DNA of 64,000 bases from Epiperipatus broadwayi (lineage: Eukaryota; Onychophora; Udeonychophora; Euonychophora; Peripatidae): the NCBI GenBank assembly GCA_028023455.1, contig JAQFVV010012441.1, positions 6,159,544-6,223,543 on the forward strand, written 5' to 3'. Shown one piece after another: positions 49,761 to 60,971 of the stretch. Each line of letters begins with the position of its first letter. Positions within the stretch are counted from its first letter, which is position 1. A program made the translations under genes and the position numbers. The notes under the pieces were generated by a model that was not told the origin of the DNA, did not search any database, and saw only the letters and a list, made by a program, of their open reading frames with translations.

Positions 49761-50401
49761 AGAATAAATTTTCCTGATAGTGACTTAAAAGTTTGCAAAC
49801 AATTATTTATCTAGGCTTAGACTACCATCCTGATATAGACTTTTCGTATTCAAGGGACTTTCTTATAAAGAATTTTATACAAGATCTTGGAACATTATTA
49901 AATTGCGTTCATTATTTAATCTAACTGTTTTTGTTAATCGATTCATTATCTGGATTAGCATGTGTGTACTTTCCAGTTTAGTTAATTCGTAATTTAACTT
50001 ATAAATATTTTAGTTTGTTAGAATAAAAGAGATTATACTTTTATCAACCTTTTTCATTGTGCGTTAATTCTAGTTTACCGTAAAATTACCGATTCTTAAA
50101 ATCTAAGACCAATAATTTTAAAAATATTTTATTTTTTTTTTATTTGCGAGACATGCTGGCGACAGATATCAGCGGTCTTTTTAGAATAAAAAGACCTTGC
50201 ATCTATCAAATAAATTAAAAGCTGATCTCATCAATAGCATAATTCTCAACCATCAATAGGCAAAGTTTGATCAGGAAATATAGCTGTGTTTTTTAGGAAA
50301 AGAAATACAACTTTCTTTTTTCTTTTGATACAGCTTGATCAACTCACGCTCAAATATAAATTTGAGGCGTATAGTGGCCTAGTAAAACGAAAAACGTTAC
50401 A

Positions 50402-51654
50402 ATATATATAAATATCTCATGCTACTTATGATTGGAAAACTTTTGTCTTTGAAGTAAAATACATGTCCATTTTTAAGTCATTTATATCTTCCCCTTTTCT
50501 TTTAACATCACAAACTCCACCAATGTCTCACTTAATAATAGACAGCTTATTTTTACAATTCATGTAATCTTTCTTCAAGTTAATTTGATCTGTAATTGCA
50601 AGTAACTAAATAAATGATCTAAATCAAATGGCAACCAAGGCTCATAATCAGAGGCAATCTAGCGTTCTCTTCCTTTAGCTATCATTCAGGACCTTTGCTA
50701 GTATTCCCCTAGAAGCCAGAGCAATGGTTTAGTTTTGGTTGTCATAGTCCTTTATATATAATATTTATACCTACAAAAAACCACTAGTATTTCAATTGAT
50801 GATGCATGTTGAAAAGATGCCCATTCATGTTTGTTTACCATATGAATATCATTATTAGTAATAACATTTACAATGACAAGAATGTATAGAATTTTTTCCT
50901 AAGATGTCAGATAGGAGTCAAAGGGCCTTCATTTAACCATCAGAAAATTCCTTTTTGCTGCCAAACACTGTACATATATAAAAATAATCATCTCCACATA
51001 TCTTTAATTATATGTTTCAGGCAGGTGTGTTGGAATAAATTGGTTTAATATATATATATATGTGTTTGTGTGGGTGTGTGTGTGTATGTGAAGTTGAATT
51101 TAAGTATATATTTAAAATATATAATATGGAATTAAATTGTAATATCAGCTTTGTATGTCTTACATAACAAAAGTGAAGTGGATATTTGTAAATGCATCCT
51201 TAGTGAAAGAATTTGGTCTGACTTCTAGGATAATGCTAAGGGAAAAATTGCATTGACATAAAACTAAAAATTTGAATCTATATGTATATCTTTATCTTCT
51301 GCTATATATATATGTAAGACTAAATTTTGAAAATGAAAGTAAATTTCATCAATTCAATCTATTTACTTATCTAAAATGACTTTTAATGTGTCATAACATT
51401 ATACTTTTAATATTAATTCCTTGAATATGATACATCAATGTAGTAAACTCCTAGAAAAATAAATGGATTAAATTGCAGAAATTATTTGTTTTAAAGATTT
51501 ATAACACATATACACACACAATCCATGTTCACCTGCACACACATATGTAAATAAATACATATAACAGAGAATATAAATAAATTAAAGTAAGTAAACAAGG
51601 TATACTTTTAGATATATGTACATCCATAACAATGATTATTCTGTTAAGAATTTA
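50402..51654. other. AT-rich sequence with a (TA)n(TG)n microsatellite
   Basis: A TA run passes into a TG-rich run at about 51047-51090. No coding frame or repeat border is otherwise seen. Confidence 0.45.
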
Positions 51655-51880
51655 TGAGGTCAATTTCTTGCTTATTTCAATACTATTAACTTATTGGTTT
51701 ATTATATATACATTTTGTGCACTAAACCATGCCTCTTTGATTTAATGTTTTCTACCGTTTGTTTCTTCACACACCATCATAACAACACTAAAATTGAAAC
51801 TGTGTCAATGCTTCCTTCCATGGTTGTAAAAATTCGGATATATTTATAGGATCTATCTTGGATTTTTGGCACATTAAGAT
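51655..51880 (-). pseudogene. Penelope-like endonuclease 3' fragment
   Basis: Near 51750-51690 the minus strand reads IKEAWFSAQN then VYIINQ. This aligns with IKQAWFITQNEYIMNQ of the 8308 copy and restores the Ala-Trp seen in that family. The upstream endonuclease part (to about 51880) is recognisable only by shared nucleotide words and is out of frame. Confidence 0.65.
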
Positions 51881-52340
51881 AGGTGGTGGCAATGGCATAT
51901 TATCAAGATATTAAATATATATATAATAAAAATTTATACTGGCAGATAAATTTATTTTTATTGGCAAAATAAGTTTTTATTTAATCATAAACAAACAATA
52001 GAAAATGACATATCTTGATTTATTTTAAAGTAAAATAATAAACCAATTTCACAGTAAAAAATATTTTATTATTCTAGGTTAAAATTTAAAAAATATTTTA
52101 TTGATTATAAAGTTGTTAATTACATTAAAAACATTAGATGAAATACCTATAGAGGGTACATCTAGTTAATTTCACTGAATTTCAGGCTCTAAAAATTTTA
52201 GTACTTTTTGTGGTTTTCTGGAAAATTTCCAAGTGGAAACTTTTTCTTATAAAAGTTTAATCCTTTACTCTGCTACTCAGCTAAGGGTGGGTAAGTGACT
52301 CAGTATTAAAAATACTTATAACAGTTCTAAAGAATCATCT

Positions 52341-53030
52341 ATGGAACAAGTTGAGGAAGAAACCATCTTTGGAGTTCAAGATAACACAGAATCTAGTTCA
52401 CTGCAACCAATCTCACCATCCAGAGGTACAACAGTCAAAGAAAAGATGAGTTATTTTCAAAAGCTTATCCCAAAGGATCCCAGTCCAAATTTCAAACCAA
52501 TAAAGAACAGGATGAAGTCTTTAGAGAGATCGTTGACAGCTTTATTTTTAAATTTCATCATAATTCTGCTGTATCAAATAATCCTAATAGTATATTTGAT
52601 AAAAATGGGAAAATTAACATAGTGGCTTCTAATTTAATGCTTCCTCTTTTAAAAAATCAACCTAAGATACTAATTATTGACAAACCTTCTTATGCTAACA
52701 TTATAAAGGTAGGCATGAGTGAACTTAATGTTATAACAAAAGAGACTTCCAAAAAAGTCACAAAAACATGTTCAATTTAATTGATAAAGAAATGGAAAAG
52801 AACTTTGCTGTTAATTCCAGAAACCCCAATCTTCATAATTTAAATTTGGAGAAAAAGGACTTTGATTTGATAACAAATTTAATAACACCATTCCCTCTCA
52901 ATTACATAAATCTTTCCTTAGCTTTTTCAGAGAAAATACTTCAATCTTGGCTGTTACCAACCCTTCATGTGATTTATATAAATTCCTGATAAATGAATTT
53001 TATAATAAGTTAACAAAAAAAATTTATGGA
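52341..53030 (+). pseudogene. Decayed coding sequence of unknown family
   Basis: Three overlapping plus-strand frames read like one broken protein. The first (MEQVEEETIFGVQDNTESSS, 52341 to about 52530) is acidic and Ser/Pro rich. A shift near 52500-52530 leads to DEVFREIVDSFIFKFHHN and then LMLPLLKNQPKILIIDKPSY, open to about 52778. A third frame (52768-52989) starts MFNLIDKEMEKNFAV. Normal-looking amino-acid composition and higher GC than the flanks argue for real ancestry. I do not recognise the family. A family 2 hammerhead repeat fragment follows at 53110, so it may be an open reading frame of the same kind of element. Confidence 0.4.
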
Positions 53031-53109
53031 GGCTGGTTCACAAAATTTTGCAATATCATAACAATCATTGTGTAATAACAGAATTTAACAACCTCACTCA
53101 GAAATTTTT

Positions 53110-53355
53110 ATTCCAGAAAATTTTCAAATACCTTTTTCTGGCTTGTATCCTTTGTCAGTGAGGAGCCTTGGATCTTAGAGCACTGCATCTAGATCTTACT
53201 GGGGATATTGGATGAGTAGGAACTAGATGGGGATTTTATGCACAAGCCTTCTGGCATCCATTGATTACTCTGGCTGGCACTGAGGGGCACTACTGTATTT
53301 TGCCTGTTTTAATAACAGTTATGTGCAAGCATAAAAAATGGTGATCATATGATAT
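53110..53355. repeat. Family 2 hammerhead-bearing repeat, rearranged fragment
   Basis: 53136-53200 on the minus strand matches module B up to GAAA (CUCCUCA, CUGACAA, GGAUACAAGCC, GCCAGAAA). 53197-53290 on the plus strand then gives the post-cleavage part (CUGGGGAUAUUGGAUGAGUA) and module A (GGCACTACTGTATTTTGCC). The two halves of the ribozyme therefore sit in opposite orientation and cannot fold as one motif. Confidence 0.6.
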
Positions 53356-53980
53356 TGTAGATATTAATAGTGATAGGTCAAATGAAGATGAAATTAATGT
53401 GAAAGTTACTGTCAACCCCAGCAAAGCTATATATAAACTAATACAAATTCACAACTCCACCTTTATTTTCGTATTAATATTTTTTAATATTTACATCTAT
53501 TAATTAGAGCTCATTCTGTACCATTTTGTTTATTGATGGATATCTATTAGTTAATCCATACCTGATACAGGGTTGAGAGTTATTTCCACTTTCATTTTCT
53601 ATATATAATATCAAATGATATAAGTATAATAAACAAAATCCATTAGAATAATTATACAAATTTACAAATGCCTATATAAAATTAAAGATTAATTTCCTAT
53701 GCTATAACCAGCTTATGGTGTATTCTGTCATCTTGAGTAACAATGCATTAGTATTTAAAGTTCATTACACTCACACAATAGTAATGTACTCACCAATGGC
53801 CAACTTCCCATGAATTGTGAATACTAAAACAATTACCCTGTTTATTCAACAAGTTATTTATAAAATATGATTCCTTAATTTATAGTCAAAAGCTGGCTAT
53901 AGCATAGGAAAATTATTTTTAATTTTATATAGGCATTTTAAATTTTGTTGAATTATTCTAGCGACTTTGTTTATATATAT
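53356..53980. other. AT-rich sequence, nothing recognised
   Basis: Part of it is a loose inverted repeat: AATTTCCTATGCTATAACCAGC (53690) is mirrored near 53890-53910 by GCTGGCTATAGCATAGGAAA, with arms continuing through TATATAAAATTAAAGATTAA. It spans about 53640-53940 and looks like a small foldback of roughly 300 bp. Confidence 0.5.
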
Positions 53981-54739
53981 TGTAACCTTTACTTTTCTTT
54001 AGAGAAACCTAATATCGATGCTAGTTTTGAATAGTGTGAAAAGAAAACAATTTTTTATCGGAGTTTTCAGATTAAAAAAGAATCGGAATATTTTGTTTTA
54101 GAAATTAAAAATCTCATATCTAACATATAGACTAAATTATATCTGTAATTTTATTAAAATGTATAATATTGTTTTTATTAAGTGCGTGGAAGGGGATATA
54201 GATCTCACGCACGATAAAACTTTGAATCGGTTTGTTGATAAAAGCTTAAATATTAAACTAAATGAATGATTTGTTTTTAAGTGAAAGTTTAATATAACAG
54301 GAAATTTAACCTGTTTAGTATAGCGATTGTTTAATAAGGGGGGGGGGGTGATAGCTGTAAATTTTAAAATTATACCAGGTTTTATACTACTTGAAATTTT
54401 CTACAAGTACATGATAAATAGTATTAAAATAATGTGCTTGCTTGTGCGTGGATATGTGTATGGTGTATGGGATTTTAATTACAAGAGTAATCAATCATCT
54501 TTTTCATTCATAAATCTCAAATCAAAATTATAGTCTATTTATTTGAAAAGATTGTCTCTCAAATTTTTATTTCAAACATATGATTTTTTATTAAGAGCGG
54601 GAAAAATCTCTCAAGCACACACGTGGGATAAAGTCAAATTGTCAGTAATTAGTGTCAAAATTATATTGATGAACCAATTGATACTTAATAACATGGGTCA
54701 AAGGTTAAATGGGCAAGTCAGGAGAATGATGATGGGCGG

Positions 54740-54751
54740 AGCTTATAAATA
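54740..54751 (+). promoter_or_regulatory. TATA box with upstream GGGCGG
   Basis: TTATAAATAAGG lies just after GGGCGGAGC. It is probably the promoter of the LTR-like segment. Confidence 0.45.
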
Positions 54752-55859
54752 AGGGGTAACAAATTAAAGAGGGTCTAAAATTTTCTGTGTTAAGTAAACA
54801 CGTAATAATTTTTAGCTTGACCATCATCGTCTGACTTATAAATAATATAATTTAAGTGTATAGTTTTCATTATAAAATGTGTCACTATATAACCCAGTGG
54901 GGCCCACCAAATTTTCTTCAGAAGTCAATTGTAACTAAGGTTTTGCCAGCTCAACTGAAGTCATAAATCATGCGTAATTTAGTACATCTAGTTTGGATCG
55001 TCCAATCTCACCAGCGTAAAGTATTCCAAGTACTAACTTTGATTGATATTTATTTTGTCATAAATATTTTACTTATTGTACTTGAACAGATGTTTTTAAT
55101 GAATTGTAAGAAAAGACTGAAAGGAAAACAACTGTTGTGATGTGCATTTGTGTTATATTTATTAGCAGACAAAATAAAATTTAACTTCAGTTTACTGTTC
55201 TGATTATTATCATCAAAGGAAAATTTTTGCATTCTCGTGAGAGAATAACTTTAGCAGAAATGTTTAAAATAAACTATCTATTAGAATAACTAATTTAAAT
55301 AAAAATGCAAGGAATAGTACCTGAATAGCTGTTGAATGAATCTTTAAATTTACTATAGAGCATCTATTTTAAACTAAATGTCTAAATAAATAATAAAATT
55401 TTAATATTGAAAAGAAAAAAACCAAGGAATGATTGAATTCATCAAGCTAGGGAAACGAAACTAAAAAAATAAATAACTATCGAATGAGTGATATCACAAA
55501 GGGATTAGGAGTTGCGACATGAAGAATTATAATCGTTTAATCATTAAATTAATTAGGTTATTAAATCAAAAACATATTTTAAAATCTACATTAAAAAAAA
55601 AAAAAACAATTTAACACAAAAAAAAATACGAAAAGCATTAATGTAAAGAATAGTTAAAATGCGTGTTTCAATCAAATTGAGTGTGTGTTTGCACGTGCAT
55701 ATTCTGCATAATGTATTTTAATACATTGTACGGGCTTATACCTACATTTATATATGTAATATATGCGGGATTCAAACTCAGACTTTCACACGACCTACAA
55801 CTTTCAGAGCCATCTTATATTGCTGACTCACCTGATCACACTCATGTTGAAAAGATAAA

Positions 55860-55908
55860 TAATCACCAATATATGTATTTTGTGGTATCAGTTGGTTCAT
55901 ATTACCAT
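55860..55908 (-). ncRNA. Hammerhead-like motif, family 1, helix II deleted
   Basis: ACCAA and CUGAU are kept, as is UUGGUGAUUA on the far side. The segment with GA, helix II and G of GAAA is replaced by ACCACAA. This copy cannot be active. Confidence 0.4.
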
Positions 55909-55970
55909 CTCCACACATATAATACAATTAGTACTCAGCTTTATATTAAGATAACCAATCTTCATACTTT

Positions 55971-56020
55971 AATGAGTGCTGGTTTAGCACGAATTACGGT
56001 ATTGGTGATTATTTATCTTT
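55971..56020 (+). ncRNA. Hammerhead-like motif, family 1, with G-C closed helix II
   Basis: GAGUGCUGGUUUAGCACGAA shows helix II as GUGCU-GGUUU-AGCAC, with the G-C closing pair expected of an active hammerhead. The 5' part of CUGAUGA was replaced (UUUAAUGA) by a junction with the opposite-sense copy, and GAAA reads GAAU. The copy is broken but informative for the family consensus. Confidence 0.5.
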
Positions 56021-56639
56021 TCAACATGCGTGTGATAAAGTGAGTCAGCAATATAAGATGGCACTGAGAGTAGGTCGCGTGAAAGTCTGAGTTCGAATTC
56101 CGTATATATTACATATATAAATGCAGGTGTAAGCCTGTACAATGTATTAAAATAGATTTTGCAGAATATGCACGTGCAAACACACTCAATTTAATTTAAA
56201 CACGCATTTTAACTATTTTTCACATTAATGCTTTTCGTATTTTTTTTTTTTTTGTTAAATTGTTTTTTTTTTAATGTAGATTTTAAAATATGTTTTTGAT
56301 TTACTAACCTAATTAATTTAATAATTAAACGATTATAATTCTTCATGTCGCAGCTCTAATACCACAGTATCTCACAAAGATATAAATTTCTATAAATTAA
56401 CAAGGATCCTAATATTTAACATAGCCACTTATTAAAATGTGCATTTTTAAATTCTGTTTTACTAAATAAAAGTTGCCAGTTGGATAACTCCGAACTCATT
56501 TTGCCATAGCTGTGTATTATTTTCCTAAAAAAGATATGTGCTTATTCAAATATGAATTAACTTTAATCTGCGATAGAGAACAATCGTGAATGGTGCTGGG
56601 GGATAAAAGAGACTTTTAAGTAAATATATATATTGCCAT

Positions 56640-57488
56640 GCAATGTGTTTGATTCTAATTGATTAAGTATTTTTAATTAAGCGTTATAGTGCTTGAAACC
56701 ATATTTTATTTTATTATGAAATGCCAGTGAAAATGTGAAAGTATGAAAGAGGTTTAGAAATATTACTTTGTCAATAGTTTCAATGAATATTTGCACGTTT
56801 GTTTATTTACATATATTTTTTTAAAGTGTTTGATTTCTATGCCATGGAGAGTGAGTTAATTAAGATGTGTGTGCATTTAAAGTAACGACGCCCATTTCTT
56901 AGTTTAGAGAGTTAACATTTAAATAAAATTTTATTTTTAAGTTGTATTAGTCTAAATTTAGAATTGTCAATTCATGCATCATTACTATGAAACCCTTATG
57001 TACAGTGAGAGTGTGAATGACTTTTGTTTGTTGGAGATGAGTTTAATTCTTACCACCTTGAAACATGAGATGGAGCATAGCTCTTTTACGATTAGATACA
57101 TCCCAATATTGAAAGTATTTGAGAGATTGAGGATGTATTCCCAGCTTCATTATTATTAGTTTACTTTGTAGGAAATTTTTTTTATATGGTAGTAGACCCT
57201 CTTTTATATGTGCAGCAATGAGCTCCTCATATATCTTAAAGCCTCAGGTAGAAGGCAATCCTTAGGTCTATGTTATCACCAAGATGTTGTTTATTCATTT
57301 ATTTTCTCTTGTGAAAGTATTATTATTAGTATTGAAAATTGTATGAAACCTTGTGTACTATTTTGATCAGTCATTAGCTATTTGTTAAGAGAAGTATTTG
57401 CTGTAGGGAATTATATGTAAAATCACAATTCAGAAATTGATGCATAGTTTAACTGAGCATAGCTCACAGCTGGTAATCAAATTGATAA
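56640..57488. other. AT-rich sequence, nothing recognised
   Basis: The 61-codon frame at 56974-57159 is unsupported. No repeat border was identified. Confidence 0.35.
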
Positions 57489-58209
57489 TTATTTTTGTTG
57501 TGTTTGGTTAGGCTTACAGCTTCGTTCCAAGCCGACAGATACAAAAAGAACAACTACTCAGCAATTAATATGTGCAATTTATTAGTCCCAAAATATACAC
57601 GTTAGTTAAACGAACAAATAAATACAGTTGATACAATTGAATGCTGAGATAGTTGAGCCAATTACGGAACTCACTTCTAGATAAATGATTAGCTTACTTT
57701 GTGAGCTCTAGTAAGACTCTTCCAGATATGTATTTAGCTTGCCTCGAGTCAACTCTAATTCGAACATAGCAGTTTCCAGTCCATAGGTGGACTTGCCTCA
57801 CTGCATGGATGTCATGACAATGAGAAGAGATACTACCCTTGCTGATGACAGAGGATTTAATGGAGAGCAAATTTAATCATTAATGTTGACAGAAGTAATT
57901 ACTCTCTGCCTTGCCTCCAAAAGGCTGACTATTTAATGGCAGATCCCCTACCTTACTGGAAACATGCAGATTTGGTGTGCAAACCCCAGTGAAGGATTTA
58001 ATCCCTTTGGATAGTAACTGGGTGCTAGCCAATCAGGTAAGGAATCTGAAATAGTCCATGTCTAAAGGCAAGATCAGATATGACAAGTTTAATCTCAGAT
58101 TTATAATTTGAACCCAAAACAAGCAATACACATCATTTCCGGTTCAGGTTGAAACAAGTCACCGCTGTACTTGTAAGACCACGGTGGAAAAACTTATGTT
58201 GGGGCCATA
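57489..58209 (-). mobile_element. Possible solo LTR or LTR fragment
   Basis: This 720 bp block has clearly higher GC than its flanks and runs from TGTTTGG to GGGGCCA. On the minus strand it shows CTGATTGGCTAG (CCAAT-like, near 58035) and then CATTAAATAGTC (TATA-like, near 57935), followed by GGCAAGGCAGAGAG. I could not find a matching target duplication or primer site. It may instead be an old exon-containing segment. Confidence 0.3.
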
Positions 58210-59173
58210 AATATGTGTGTTATGAATATAGTTTCTTAATTATCATATTAGCAGTAACTAGAAGTTAAGCATTAAGTTATGAGAAATAATAGCTAGTAAA
58301 ATCAGTTATAATTTTAAATTGTAAAGTTAAATTAAATTTTAAAAGATGCGAATTTATGAGTGGAATAAAATGAAACACTAGTTTAGTTTTAGAAGCACTT
58401 TAATAAACTATCACAATCTTAGTATTGAAGAAAGCTGCTTTAGAAAGAAAACAATTAATGTTAAATGAGATGCCACAGGTCAAAAATAATTACCAAATAA
58501 TTTATAGAATAATCTTTATTTGTCCCCAGTAATAGTATGTCAGTGTCACTATGGGGATGAGGATTCTGTCCAAGTTGGGATGAACTCGAAAAGACTTATA
58601 CCCCATAGCCAATGTAGATCTATTTTAAATTCAGTTTGTAATCATAATTTTTTTTTTTTATTGGATTGCTATGATGTTTTGTTTTATATTGTAGTATTTA
58701 TTGTTAATAAATATTTTGTTTGAATTATAAACTTTGTTGTTGTGTCTTAATGTTTGGGTATCCATTGATTCCAAATATCCATTGATCCCAAAAATTTAAT
58801 TATAAAATTTACAGAAAATATTCCATGATTTCCAGTACAGATGTGTCATGAAATCTTTTTGATAGGGATTGCTACTACATTAATGTTTATTTATTTTTAC
58901 AATTCATTTGTTGAGACTTAAGAATTGGTCTGATAAAACACTCAATTATATGTGATATTATATTAATTTTATGGCAAGCTAAGAGAGAATAATTTTAAAT
59001 AAATTTAAATTTTTAGTTTATCAAGTTTGTTGCATAAGGACTAATGTCATGAGTGAACATCAAATTCCTTTTTCACTCCTGATATTTGAATGCATTCCAG
59101 TTGCTAAGGAACTAGTCAAAATTTATTGTAAATTGTTATTCCAATAAAATAACTGTTTAATAATTACTAATAT

Positions 59174-59176
<3 letters not shown>
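58210..59176. other. AT-rich sequence, nothing recognised
   Basis: The 67-codon frame at 58520-58723 begins in a more ordinary stretch (58530-58640) but then becomes low complexity. Unsupported. Confidence 0.35.
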
Positions 59177-59246
<70 letters not shown>

Positions 59247-59247
59247 G
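59177..59247 (+). repeat. (ATT)n microsatellite, about 23 units
   Basis: This is an uninterrupted ATT/TTA repeat, the fourth AAT-type microsatellite of the window. Confidence 0.95.
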
Positions 59248-60215
59248 ATTTAGGAGTATTATCCTTAGTTAAGAATAGACCTTATTTTACAGAAGGAGTG
59301 TATGTCTATTCAATTTAAAGTCGCTGGGATAGTGTTCAGTGGTTTGCAATAAACTTGAAAGTGATTATGAGCTCCTCAACACAGGTTAAAACCCTAAGGG
59401 TGAGAGGTTTTATAATCAAGAAATGTTTCAAATAACAAGGGGATCATTACTGATACAATAAGACTACCATAAGGAGTTATTGAGTTAATAATAATACTAC
59501 ATTATGCTCCTGTGTGATTGTGAAAGATGGTATTGCATTGAGCCCATTGGCAACTAGTGATGCAATGGAGAGACATAAACATTTAAAAGTAGTTAATTGT
59601 AACTTGGGATGGTGGTCTATGTGATGAACAGAGAGATACTTAATAGGTTGGGAATTGGTAGTGAAGACTCCTTTTATTTTAATAAGATTTTCATATTTCT
59701 TGTGAGTCTGACTTTCAAAGTTCTCTGCATGGATTACCAACCTATTCCATTTACTTAATATAAGAAATTAAGAACTGGATTGTTGTAGCTGCCACAAGAG
59801 ATCATATAGCTGTTGGATTTCTATGCCTTAAGTGTGAGTCTGTGGAGGAAAGTTGCTTTAAATTTTAATAATTTGACATTAATTAATTTATGTAATAATT
59901 ACAGAGTTCAAAAGCTAAAACTAAAATACTTTTTACAATTTAAATCGATATTATAATAATTATACAAAATGTTTATTTTCAAAGTGTTTGCAACTTGCTT
60001 TGCTGATGATCCCAAGATGGCACTGCAACCAGTTGATGTAGTTAAAATTTGGCTGCCTAGTGAATACATTATTACACATATAGACTTGTATCTCTCTCTG
60101 TTACTCGCTATCTACCTACATCCCTATACATCTAAGCTTGAAGATTACAGGAGGTGGATTAGTTGAATGTGGCTTGCTCAACATTCAAAACTCTCAGGAT
60201 GAAGGATTGATAAGG
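59248..60215. other. Moderate-composition sequence, unassigned
   Basis: The stretch 59270-60160 is less AT-rich than most of the window. The frame 59969-60166 contains CFADDPKMALQPVDVVKIWL, but I see no conserved domain and no convincing splice context. The minus-strand frame at 59477-59740 is also unsupported. It may hold an old exon or an unrecognised repeat. Confidence 0.3.
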
Positions 60216-60356
60216 TTACAATATGTAATACAAGGAGTGTACTACTAGCTCTAACAAACTTTTATTGAGGAGTGCTGCAAGAGAAAGCATTCAAAATCAC
60301 TTGTGGCACTTATTAATAAAAGCTTGTTAGAGCTAGTATGCTCCTTATATTACATA
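60216..60356. repeat. Hairpin element, about 55 bp arms
   Basis: ATGTAATACAAGGAG...CTAGCTCTAACAA...CTTTTATT on the left is mirrored by AATAAAAGCTTGTTAGAGCTAG...CTCCTTATATTACAT on the right. The spacer is about 30 bp. It is a small MITE-like palindrome with no frame. Confidence 0.6.
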
Positions 60357-60472
60357 CCTTTTATTTTAAGTATAAAACAAGTCACACAATATATGACTTG
60401 CTTTATTGATTATATATATATATAATGAATAGAAATAAAAAGATAATATCTATTAAATAAAGATAAACATTA

Positions 60473-60971
60473 CCTTTTGTAAATAAGCATTTATTTTATA
60501 TAGCTTCTGTATACACTTGTATTTACATTCGAATATCAGCCTTTCAAGTTAATTGTACAAACGCTTTGTGAGTGTTAATAATAAATGAATACATTCTCAC
60601 CAATACAAGATATAGTATTTATGCAGGAATAAAAAGGAATCCTCTTATTCCTATGACTCAAATATTTATATATGAGCAAATCTGAAGTACTGGCAAAGAA
60701 AGTGTGATGATAGAACAGTCACTTTCAATTACTCTATACGATGTCTGAATGAATGATGTCGATGAAATTGTCTAGAATTTACTAAACGTCACTCCAACTG
60801 AAACTTAATCATATGTAAATAAGCATTTATTTTATATAGCATCTGTATACACTTGTATATACATTCGAATATCAGCCTTTCAAGCTAATTGTGCAAACGC
60901 TTTATTAACACTCTCAAAGCGTTTGCACAATTAGCTTGAAAGGCTGATATTCGAATGTACATTTCCTTTTG
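60473..60971 (-). mobile_element. Inverted-repeat element (CATTCGAATATC family), copy 2, partly dimeric
   Basis: The body (60480-60964) is flanked by CCTTTTG (60473-60479 and 60965-60971). On the minus strand it starts with the arm ACATTCGAATATC and ends ...ATAAAATAAATGCTTATTTA, the same two ends as the copy at 5307-5660. Two units are fused: a short perfect palindrome (60862-60960) and a longer unit (60480-60780) that lacks its second arm. The tail block GCTATATAAAATAAATGC occurs after each. Flanking repeats differ in length between copies (7 and 14 bp). Confidence 0.6.

Larger units (their letters stand above)
49067..50401 (+). mobile_element. Solo LTR
   Basis: The 1335 bp unit runs from TGTAACG to CGTTACA and is flanked by ATAT on both sides (49063-49066 and 50402-50405), like the two full LTR elements. 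A palindrome TGTAACGT...ACGTTACA marks its first 26 bases. It contains a TATA box, an AATAAA signal and a strong splice donor in order, as expected of U3-R-U5. No partner LTR or interior is nearby, so it most likely arose by recombination between the two LTRs of a former element. Confidence 0.8.
55492..56379. mobile_element. Foldback element with target duplication, carrying family 1 sequence
   Basis: The body (about 55502-56367) has arms of roughly 400 bp: GAGTTGCGACATGAAGAATT on the left is mirrored by AATTCTTCATGTCGCAGCTC on the right, inward to about 55870 and 55995. TATCACAAAG (55492-55501) and TATCTCACAAAG (56368-56379) look like a diverged target duplication of 10-12 bp. The inner arms are family 1 hammerhead repeat in both orientations, so an inverted pair of that repeat forms the core. 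No transposase is visible. Confidence 0.75.
53981..56622 (+). mobile_element. LTR-like segment interrupted by a foldback
   Basis: It starts TGTAACC right after (TA)n, like the starts at 12467 and 49067. It contains GGGCGGAGCTTATAAATAAGG (54733-54753), a promoter-like GC/TATA arrangement, and a higher-GC leader after 54890. A foldback (55502-56367) is inserted in it. The segment reaches another (TA)n at 56622. I found no clear CA terminus, so the right border is uncertain. It could be a diverged solo LTR of about 1.7 kb. The G run near 54340 and small frames at 54327-54752 are unsupported. Confidence 0.4.

Noticed and set aside
59969-60166. 65-codon ORF as a host exon
   Set aside because: No conserved domain and no convincing splice signals on both sides; left as unassigned.
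60735-60775. CTGAATGAATGATGTC then GATGAAATTGTC as a possible hammerhead in the CATTCGAATATC element
   Set aside because: The core would need an extra base in CUGANGA and no helix I forms.
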